Origin: B120-G9 sp034659895
Lineage (GTDB): Bacteria; Zixibacteria; MSB-5A5; GN15; FEB-12
Reading direction: 5' to 3'
Length of the DNA: 9,344 nucleotides
Assembly: GCA_034659895.1 (NCBI GenBank)
Contig: JAYEIF010000203.1
Coordinates: 1-9,344, forward strand
Shown here: one piece after another, positions 1 to 5,305 of the stretch
How positions within the stretch are numbered: position 1 is the stretch's first letter
How the letters are laid out: every line of letters starts with the position of its first letter
Notes under the pieces: model-generated
What the model was told of the DNA's origin: nothing
The model's database searches: none
What the model saw: only the letters and a program-made list of their open reading frames with translations
Position numbers and translations under genes: made by a program

Positions 1-48
1 CGCGAATTTGAGATTGTGGTACATAATAACTAATTTTTCAACAAGCCC
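1..48. repeat. left arm of ~48-bp inverted repeat
   Basis: This stretch, beginning CGCGAATTTGAGATTGTGG and ending CAACAAGCCC, recurs in inverted orientation at 9160-9206. The two copies differ by one single-base indel and one substitution (46 of 48 positions match). The left copy begins at the first base of the window, so its true outer end cannot be seen. No transposase or recombinase gene lies between the arms. It could be the end of a mobile element, an inverted pair of a dispersed repeat family, or a repeat at which an assembly contig ended. The repeat is seen directly; its nature is not known. Confidence 0.85.
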
Positions 49-99
49 TGTATACATCCAACAGGCAATTATGAGCGAAAAGACGGAAGATTTTGACCA

Positions 100-1125
100 A
101 TGCACAAGCAATTTTCACATAAGCGCGGCCATGCTATTGCACTCTTTTCAGGGGGACTTGATTCGGTATTGGCTATATTGTTAATGCTACACCAGAATAT
201 CGAGGTTACCGCGGTAAATTTCCTAACACATTTCGGATGCGACTCAAGCGATGGTCTGTCATGCACCTCGAATCTATATTTGACAGCGGAGAAATTTGGC
301 TTCAATCTAAAGCTGATGCACCTTGGACAAAAATTTGTCGACACTGTGATAAATCCAAGATATGGACATGGGAAGAATATGAACCCGTGTACCGACTGTC
401 ATATTCTGATGCTCAACAAAGCACGTGAGTTTATGGAGATGACCGGTTCTGATTTCATAATCACAGGGGAAGTTCTTGGCCAGCGTCCTATGTCTCAAGT
501 GCGGCACAAATTGAACCTCGTTGTCAATAAAACTGGATTGAAGGGAAAACTGCTGCGCCCACTGTCGGCGAAACTACTACCGCCTACCGAGCCGGAGCTC
601 AATGGCCTGATTGACAGAGAGCAGTTGGAGAATATTCAGGGACGCAGCCGAAATCGTCAATTTGAACTGGCTCGTCAGTTCGGTCTCGAAGATTATCCAA
701 ATCCTGCGTCGGGTTGTCTTCTTACGGATGCAAATTATTCGAAAAGGTTACGTGATCTTCTAACTCACACCGAAAGGGTTTCTTTCAATGACATCAATCT
801 TTTGCGGGTTGGGCGACACTTTCGGCTCGACCAAGCTACTAAAATCGTTGTAGGTCGCAATGAACCTGACAACGAGGCTATTATGATTTTACAACAGCCG
901 CATCATCTCAAAATTGAAGCTCTCGACTGTGGTTCGCCAATAACTCTTTTGATAGGCAATCAGAGCGAGGAAAATATCATCAAAGCGGCGGAAATTACCG
1001 CACGATATACTTCACTCAAGCAAGAACCCGAGGTAAAGGTTACTGTTGGAAATGAGGGGGAGGAGAGGGATTTCGTTGTTGCTCCTGCATCGGATTATGA
1101 AATTCAAGAGTTTGTTCTTCACTGA
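100..1125 (+). CDS. ThiI/MnmA-like PP-loop tRNA thiouridine synthase, with C-terminal RNA-binding-like domain
   Basis: The 341-aa protein is predicted to adenylate a tRNA uridine and replace its oxygen with sulfur, in the cytoplasm. Visible motifs are the PP-loop SGGLDS (residues 17-22) that binds ATP, a conserved NPCTDCH segment (95-101) with a CxxC pair, TGEVLGQRPMSQ (122-133), and a GCLLTD block (205-210) whose Cys206 could carry sulfur. From about 205 onward the KIVVGRNE-containing region resembles the NFACT-R-type RNA-binding domain found fused to such ATP pyrophosphatases. No THUMP domain precedes the PP-loop, so this is not canonical ThiI. ATG100 is the first possible start because an in-frame TGA lies at 94-96; a GGAAG sits about 11 bases upstream. 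The gene is alone on its strand. Family assignment is confident, but the exact modified position on the tRNA is inferred only. Confidence 0.85.
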   Translation: MHKQFSHKRGHAIALFSGGLDSVLAILLMLHQNIEVTAVNFLTHFGCDSSDGLSCTSNLYLTAEKFGFNLKLMHLGQKFVDTVINPRYGHGKNMNPCTDCHILMLNKAREFMEMTGSDFIITGEVLGQRPMSQVRHKLNLVVNKTGLKGKLLRPLSAKLLPPTEPELNGLIDREQLENIQGRSRNRQFELARQFGLEDYPNPASGCLLTDANYSKRLRDLLTHTERVSFNDINLLRVGRHFRLDQATKIVVGRNEPDNEAIMILQQPHHLKIEALDCGSPITLLIGNQSEENIIKAAEITARYTSLKQEPEVKVTVGNEGEERDFVVAPASDYEIQEFVLH

Positions 1126-1132
1126 AAGTGAC

Positions 1133-1186
1133 TGGATGTTCCAGCTGAGTTGGATGTTCCAGCTGAGTTGGATATTCCAACTGAGT
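1133..1186. repeat. 18-bp tandem repeat, three units
   Basis: Three head-to-tail 18-bp units lie at 1133-1150, 1151-1168 and 1169-1186. Units 1 and 2 are identical (TGGATGTTCCAGCTGAGT). Unit 3 differs at two positions (TGGATATTCCAACTGAGT). Each unit contains a quasi-palindrome of the form TCCARCTGAGTYGGA spanning the junction to the next base run. The array starts seven bases after the stop codon of the thiolation gene. It could be a protein-binding array, an RNA structure in the 3' UTR, or the remains of a repetitive coding tail. Confidence 0.9.
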
Positions 1187-1206
1187 CGGAAAAAGGCATA
1201 AGAAAA

Positions 1207-1231
1207 AGGTCTCAACGTTACGCCGAGACCT
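1207..1231 (-). terminator. Rho-independent terminator candidate for the signalling operon
   Basis: A perfect 7-bp stem, AGGTCTC (1207-1213) with GAGACCT (1225-1231), encloses an 11-base loop. Read on the - strand it is followed by TTTTT and further T/C bases, the form of an intrinsic terminator. The upstream - strand gene ends at 1533, about 300 bases away, so the operon would have a long 3' untranslated region. On the + strand the following sequence (TCTCTCCTC) is a poor U-tract. Confidence 0.5.
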
Positions 1232-1299
1232 CTCTCCTCACCAAGTCGGAGAAATCATTAAGCAGCTTAACCGCCAAGAAATACTGCTTATGAATATCG

Positions 1300-1340
1300 G
1301 TAAGTAAATAGGTTGCGGGCTATTCTACTTACTTCTTTTC
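1300..1340 (+). terminator. terminator candidate downstream of the thiolation gene
   Basis: GTAAGTAAATAG (1300-1311) pairs with CTATTCTACTTAC (1320-1332) as a 12-bp stem with one bulged base and an 8-base loop. On the + strand it is followed by TTCTTTTCTCC, a loose U-tract. The stem is AT-rich, so termination would be weak. It is 175 bases past the stop of the thiolation gene. Confidence 0.4.
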
Positions 1341-1532
1341 TCCGGTATTATTAAGTATCAAATGTTATGCCAATCACAGCAGAAAGACTTTATGATATTG
1401 CAGGACAATAAGATATGTAGCCATGGTTAGTCTGTTTTTTGTCTTGTACACGATAAAAACGCAAAATATGTGTGTATCTTGTCGCAGAAAGTATTTTTCG
1501 CAGAATTTGAAGGTATATCTTGGGATAGTTTT

Positions 1533-2372
1533 TTACAAGTTTTTCAGTATTTGCGATGCTTCATCGATTTCATTAAGGGCGGAGTGAATATGACCCTTAA
1601 GCTCATCCATCGAAATATCCAGACACTGCCAGGCTTCTGAATCAAATTCGGTAGCATACGATGAAGCGCTATAACCTATCTGCATCATGTGACAAAGCAG
1701 ATCAGCTATATTGACCGCCGCTACCAACTTTTTATATTCGTCCGGTGCATCACTCGGTGTATGGTGACTTCTTATCACGGCAACGATGGGATCAGGGAAG
1801 TTCCATTTTTTAGCCAGCATTTCACCAATTTGCTGGTGATCGTGATCGAAAAACTCCGCTTCCTGCTCTATTCCGGTCACCGCTTTGCGTTCGAAGTAAA
1901 AAGCTTCAAACTTTGTTGGGTTACTTTTGGCAATAACAAGCCGTCCGATATCGTGGAGGATTCCACCTGTGAGAGCCTCACTTTGTATCTCTTTGCTGGC
2001 GCTTGAACGAAGATGTTTGGCAAAAACCCCCACTCCAAAACTATGTCTCCAGAAAGAATTTATGTCCAGGGTAGATTCGTCAATATCTAGCGTGTTGAAT
2101 ACAGCTGTGGAAAGCACCAATTGATGAAGAGTATTAAAACCAAATATGGATATAGCTTCCTCAACTGACAGAACAGATTGGGTCATACCATAAAATGAAG
2201 AGTTGACGAGTTTCAATACTCTGGCAACCAGAGCCGAGTCTGTTTCTACAATTTTGGCAACTTCCCGACTTCCCACTCCGTCATCCTGAATCAACATATG
2301 CAGTTTTTGCACGACAACCGGGACTGACGGTAAATTTGCCAACTGGTCTACTACTGATTGGAAATTATCCAT
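1533..2372 (-). CDS. HDOD-domain signalling protein
   Basis: The 279-aa protein is almost entirely an HDOD domain, a relative of HD phosphohydrolases found in bacterial signalling proteins; its biochemical activity is generally unknown. The start LPSVPVVVQKL (14-24) and the helix RVLKLVNSSFYG (51-62) are typical of the family. Unlike a fully degenerate HDOD, it retains FWRHS (His110), ILHDIGRLV (His140-Asp141), DHDHQQIG (176-183) and RSHH (201-204). These are the positions at which HD proteins hold metal. The start ATG2372 has AAGGA about 8 bases upstream and lies 14 bases after the stop of the small upstream gene, so it is the last gene of the - strand operon. The context (kinase, receivers, HD-GYP) suggests a partner role in second-messenger or developmental signalling, which is inference. 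Confidence 0.9.
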   Translation of the reverse strand: MDNFQSVVDQLANLPSVPVVVQKLHMLIQDDGVGSREVAKIVETDSALVARVLKLVNSSFYGMTQSVLSVEEAISIFGFNTLHQLVLSTAVFNTLDIDESTLDINSFWRHSFGVGVFAKHLRSSASKEIQSEALTGGILHDIGRLVIAKSNPTKFEAFYFERKAVTGIEQEAEFFDHDHQQIGEMLAKKWNFPDPIVAVIRSHHTPSDAPDEYKKLVAAVNIADLLCHMMQIGYSASSYATEFDSEAWQCLDISMDELKGHIHSALNEIDEASQILKNL

Positions 2373-2386
2373 TCTCTTTTCCTTTA

Positions 2387-2548
2387 TCAGCTCTCACAAG
2401 GTGAATCAGTTCTCTCGCAGAAAACCTCTTCTGCGATTCGAGCCATTTGTTGAACTTCTTCATAATGCAATATCATAGACAGAAACTTCTCAAGTTGCTT
2501 GTGAAATTCAGTTATGTCTAAAGATTTATAGTCATTTATTCTTTCCAT
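2387..2548 (-). CDS. 53-aa hypothetical protein in the signalling operon
   Basis: This small gene encodes 53 residues starting MERINDYKSLDITEF and ending DSPCES. The ATG at 2548 is preceded by GGAAGGAG at a spacing of 6 bases, among the strongest ribosome-binding sites in the window. It lies 55 bases after the receiver gene stop and 14 bases before the HDOD start, so it fits the operon. The protein is charged and looks largely helical from about residue 13 to 43, with two cysteines near its C-terminus (Cys44 and Cys51); it has no signal peptide or membrane segment. I do not recognise the family. It could be a small adaptor or partner of the HDOD protein or the kinase. A possible internal promoter (TTGACC, 16 bases, TACAGT; 2614-2587, - strand) lies just upstream, weakly supported. 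Confidence 0.7.
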   Translation of the reverse strand: MERINDYKSLDITEFHKQLEKFLSMILHYEEVQQMARIAEEVFCERTDSPCES

Positions 2549-2603
2549 AAGAAACTCCTTCCGGCAGTTTCAGAACGGTATTCGTTACTGTATAATTCTA
2601 AAT

Positions 2604-3110
2604 CTAAGGGTCAATTACTATCGCTCCACTCTCTGTCAGCCGCTTGTCAGCAATTCCGGGATGCTCCTTTTCGAGGTTATTAAGCAGCTTTTTTTGTTTA
2701 TTAACAAGAGACCGTAGCCTATCGTTTTCTTGTTTGGCTATTTTGTGCTCCAATGCGTATTTCACCGAAATCAGCAATTCAAAATCATCCCACGGTTTCA
2801 TGAAAAACCGGTAGATTTCACCACTGTTGATAGCGTTTTTGGCTACTTCAATATCATCTGTACCAGTTATCATAATTCTAACAACCGATGGAAATTTATG
2901 CCTTACTAAGCTCAATAAGTCAGTGCCTGAAAGTCCAGGCATATTTTCATCGGTGATTATCATGTCGATGTTTTCGCCCTCCATCACCTTCATTGCTTCC
3001 TCAGCGCATGTTGCTGTCAGTATATGGTATCCTTCGGGCCGAAATACTCTCTGCAATGCTTTCAGGACAAGGGGAATGTCATCTACTATAAGAATTTTAT
3101 ATTGTGGCAT
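2604..3110 (-). CDS. stand-alone response regulator receiver with coiled-coil tail
   Basis: The 168-aa protein has one receiver domain (about 5-120). The acidic pair is Asp10-Asp11, the phosphoacceptor is Asp54 in ITDENMPG, and Thr82 and Lys105 (FFMKPWDD) complete the active site. A helical tail (about 112-150) resembles the linker of the two upstream regulators, but the protein then ends without an output domain. The start was set at ATG3110 rather than further upstream because the receiver fold begins there and GAGG lies 6 bases ahead (3117-3120). An upstream in-frame start would only add residues read out of the neighbouring gene. The ATG overlaps the 3' end of the HD-GYP gene by 14 bases, implying translational coupling. 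It probably acts as a phosphate sink or partner-binding switch (inference). Confidence 0.9.
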   Translation of the reverse strand: MPQYKILIVDDIPLVLKALQRVFRPEGYHILTATCAEEAMKVMEGENIDMIITDENMPGLSGTDLLSLVRHKFPSVVRIMITGTDDIEVAKNAINSGEIYRFFMKPWDDFELLISVKYALEHKIAKQENDRLRSLVNKQKKLLNNLEKEHPGIADKRLTESGAIVIDP

Positions 3111-4419
3111 TGTTAGCCTCTTCCTCAACAGATTCAATTCTATTAAAAACTTGAATCCCGTCCGGAACGGGATCAACCCTGTTTATTTTGGTTATACGCC
3201 CAATCATGCCTACGGAGAGTTTGGCTCCCTTTGGTACAAGGAACATTCCGTTCTGAGTGTATACATCAGCGGCAATTACCATTCCTTCCTTTAGCTGTAT
3301 TGGGTTAAGATACTTAGTTTCGGATGATTCCTTAAAAAGGAACTCTCTGCCTGCATCGCATTCGATAAATTTCCTTACCAGGATAGGGTCGAACTCGGAG
3401 CCTGAATACCGCACAAGATAAGCTGAGGCTTCGTTTAAGGCTTCACTATTTGGATGACCGTTGGCGAAGGCTTGATGATCGAAGGCGTCGGCTATTCGAA
3501 TAATCCTCGACCCAAGAGGTATTTGTGTTTCGACAAGTCTATCAGGATAGCCATTTCCGTTGTAGTTTTCGTGATGATGCCGGATAATGTGTCCCACCTC
3601 TTCGAAGTCGCTAATATGGCAGACACAGGTTTGTCCCAGAACCGGGTGTTTTTTTATCAAGTCCCAGTCGGCCTGAGTGTATTTACTTTGCTCCTTTTCC
3701 ATTACAGAATCAGGAAGGCTGATTTTGCCGATGTCATGCAGGAACGAGGCAACTATAATGTTCTGATATTCTGTATGGTTAAGTTCGAGCCGGGAAAGTA
3801 TCTTCTTGACAATTTCTCCAACACGCTGCGAGTGATTGCGCACGTCCTTAAAACGGAGATCTATCATGCTGGAGAATGCTTTGATTGTCTCCATAAAACT
3901 CTTAGCGAGTTCGCGGTGTTTTTCCTTGATCTCCGCTGTTTGCTGATTAACTCGCTGTTCAAGGGATTCATTGAGGTTTTTCAGTTTTTTATTTTGTATG
4001 GTGGTAAGTTTCTGGAGCCGCTTGTTATTGGCTTTGACGGTCTGCATTTTTAGCGATTCACGAATCCGACTTAGAATGGTCTCATCATCCCACGGCTTGT
4101 TGAAATAGTAGGTAACTGCCCCGTCATTGATAGCACCTACGGTAGCATCCAGATCAGCATATCCTGTTAGCAGAATTCTTGTAGCGTCTGGCACTACATT
4201 CATCGATTGATGTAGAAACTCAACGCCAGTAAGTCCTGGCATTCGCTGGTCTGACATAATCAGATCGATATGATGTTTCTCCAGCAGATCAAGAGCCTCC
4301 TGACCACTATTAGCAGTAAATATTTCAGCGTCAATTTCTACCATCAGGCGTTTGAGAGCGCGTAGTATGCTTTCCTCATCATCTACAAGCAGGATGGCTT
4401 GTTTTGTAGTTTCAGGCAT
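3097..4419 (-). CDS. response regulator with HD-GYP domain, predicted c-di-GMP phosphodiesterase
   Basis: The 440-aa protein has a receiver domain (about 7-122; Asp13-Asp14, phosphoacceptor Asp57, Thr85, Lys108 in NKPWDD), a coiled-coil linker (about 130-170) and an HD-GYP domain (about 175-355). The C-terminal segment of about 75 residues (LKEGMVIAADVYTQNGMFL) is common after HD-GYP domains. Catalytic motifs are His228-Asp229 in LHDIGK, His258, HHHENYNGNGYP (281-292) and Asp311. The family hydrolyses c-di-GMP using two or three metal ions. The RPYR-like stretch normally following the last ligand reads DHQAFANGHPNS here, which may affect substrate binding. ATG4419 follows the upstream stop by 7 bases; a GTG at 4440 would add seven residues and overlap that gene. 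The ribosome-binding site for either start is poor, so coupling is likely. Confidence 0.9.
   Translation of the reverse strand: MPETTKQAILLVDDEESILRALKRLMVEIDAEIFTANSGQEALDLLEKHHIDLIMSDQRMPGLTGVEFLHQSMNVVPDATRILLTGYADLDATVGAINDGAVTYYFNKPWDDETILSRIRESLKMQTVKANNKRLQKLTTIQNKKLKNLNESLEQRVNQQTAEIKEKHRELAKSFMETIKAFSSMIDLRFKDVRNHSQRVGEIVKKILSRLELNHTEYQNIIVASFLHDIGKISLPDSVMEKEQSKYTQADWDLIKKHPVLGQTCVCHISDFEEVGHIIRHHHENYNGNGYPDRLVETQIPLGSRIIRIADAFDHQAFANGHPNSEALNEASAYLVRYSGSEFDPILVRKFIECDAGREFLFKESSETKYLNPIQLKEGMVIAADVYTQNGMFLVPKGAKLSVGMIGRITKINRVDPVPDGIQVFNRIESVEEEANNATI
3117..3120 (-). promoter_or_regulatory. ribosome-binding site setting the receiver start
   Basis: GAGG on the - strand, within GAGGAAGAGG, sits 6 bases before ATG3110 and inside the coding end of the HD-GYP gene. 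It supports ATG3110 over the upstream in-frame alternative at 3176. Confidence 0.6.
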
Positions 4420-4426
4420 AGTTATT

Positions 4427-5305
4427 TTAATTCCCTTCACTTCCCCGCCTGTCTGGCGGACAGGTTATTGATGCTGAGTTTGTTTCCAAATCTGCTTCTT
4501 GCGTTGCCTTTTGTAATACACAAATAACGCCTCTTTTCTCTGGTATGGGAGAGCAAGTTATTTTGACCGGTTGAGTGATGTCCCAATTCAAATGAATTGT
4601 CATACCGGAATGAATTGTCCCCATCATATCTTCCAGTATGCCTTTGTCAAAGCAAAGCTTAGCGCTGACACCCAAATCTACACGATCCAATCCTGCAAGA
4701 CCGGCGGACAACTTATTGGCGTAAACAATTGTTTCCTCATTATCAATTCCGATAACACCGACCGGCAGCCATTCAAGAATGTTGTGCGCTGTTTTCAATG
4801 CTATGTTTCTTATCTCAAGGTCTCGTGTTCTCTCGATGACCTTCTCTTCCAAGGATTGCGCCGTCTTCTGCAGTAGAATATTTCTTTTCAGCAATTCCTC
4901 ATTCAGATATTTATTTTCCCGCTGAAGTTCGTATTGTTCAAATGCCCTGAGAATGGTCGTCAAAAGATCTTGATCATTCCACGGTTTACCGATGAACTTG
5001 TACACATGACCATCATTGATTGCTTCCACAACAGTTGAGACATCGGCGAACCCGCTCAGAATCATACGGATGGCAGTTTTTTGTATTTTTCTTGCTTGCG
5101 CTAAGAACTCAATTCCGCTCATGCCGGGCATACGATAATCAGAGATAATTAACTGTACCTCGTTGTTCTCGAGGATTTCAAGGCCGGCTTCACCGGACTC
5201 AGCAGTCAGAATTTCATAGTCGGTATCTATCAACAGACGCCGTAATGACTTTATGACGTTAGGTTCATCGTCCACAATTAGTATGGTGTAAGTTGATTCA
5301 GTCAT
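4427..5305 (-). CDS. response regulator, receiver plus coiled coil plus PAS-like domain
   Basis: The 292-aa protein begins with a receiver (about 6-122): Asp12-Asp13, phosphoacceptor Asp56 in ISDYRMPG, Ser84 and Lys107 (IGKPWND). A long coiled coil follows (about 125-168, SLEEKVIERTRDLE). Then comes a PAS-like domain (about 172-270; ILEWLPVGVIGIDNEETIVYAN, cut short here to ILEWLPVGVIGIDN). No DNA-binding or enzymatic domain is present, so it may relay a signal by protein contact or as a sensor. ATG5305 overlaps the kinase gene stop by 8 bases (ATGACTGA), with GAAGG 8 bases ahead. The last residues (TCPPDRRGSEGN) are encoded by a dispersed palindromic element at 4445-4464, so the natural C-terminus may have been replaced. 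Confidence 0.85.
   Translation of the reverse strand: MTESTYTILIVDDEPNVIKSLRRLLIDTDYEILTAESGEAGLEILENNEVQLIISDYRMPGMSGIEFLAQARKIQKTAIRMILSGFADVSTVVEAINDGHVYKFIGKPWNDQDLLTTILRAFEQYELQRENKYLNEELLKRNILLQKTAQSLEEKVIERTRDLEIRNIALKTAHNILEWLPVGVIGIDNEETIVYANKLSAGLAGLDRVDLGVSAKLCFDKGILEDMMGTIHSGMTIHLNWDITQPVKITCSPIPEKRGVICVLQKATQEADLETNSASITCPPDRRGSEGN
4445..4464. repeat. REP-like palindrome inside a coding end
   Basis: CCTGTC-TGGCG-GACAGG forms a 6-bp stem (4448-4464), and the overlapping CCGCC-TGTCT-GGCGG (4445-4459) forms an alternative stem; the two are mutually exclusive. The same CCTGTC...GACAGG design recurs near the right end of the window (9211-9227, 9266-9280). It encodes part of the C-terminus of the PAS regulator and lies just ahead of the HD-GYP start. 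Confidence 0.75.

Larger units (their letters stand above)
1126..1532. other. gene-free convergent intergenic region
   Basis: This 407-base stretch lies between the 3' ends of the convergent + strand thiolation gene and the - strand signalling operon. It holds a tandem repeat (1133-1186) and two terminator-like hairpins (1207-1231 and 1300-1340). A direct repeat of TCGCAGAA occurs at 1482-1489 and 1498-1505. Only short, unsupported reading frames are present (for example 1185-1307, + strand, no start codon). I see nothing else recognisable in 1341-1481. Confidence 0.7.

Noticed and set aside
71..181. Short + strand frame from ATG71 as a leader peptide
   Set aside because: It has no clear ribosome-binding site and runs out of frame into the thiolation gene; no attenuator-like structure was seen.
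1133..1186. CRISPR-like array
   Set aside because: Units are head-to-tail with no spacers and are only 18 bases long.
1012..1215. - strand frame of 67 codons with LSWNIQ repeats
   Set aside because: The repeated peptide is only the 18-bp tandem repeat read on the other strand, and the frame overlaps the coding end of the thiolation gene.
1185..1307. + strand frame ending NRQEILLMNIGK
   Set aside because: No start codon or ribosome-binding site, and it passes through both the terminator stem and the repeat.
3111..3176. Longer start of the stand-alone receiver
   Set aside because: The added residues are an out-of-frame reading of the HD-GYP coding sequence, and the receiver fold with a good ribosome-binding site starts at 3110.
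3454..4053. 199-codon + strand frame opposite the HD-GYP gene
   Set aside because: It lies wholly antisense to a protein with recognised motifs, and its translation has no recognisable domain.
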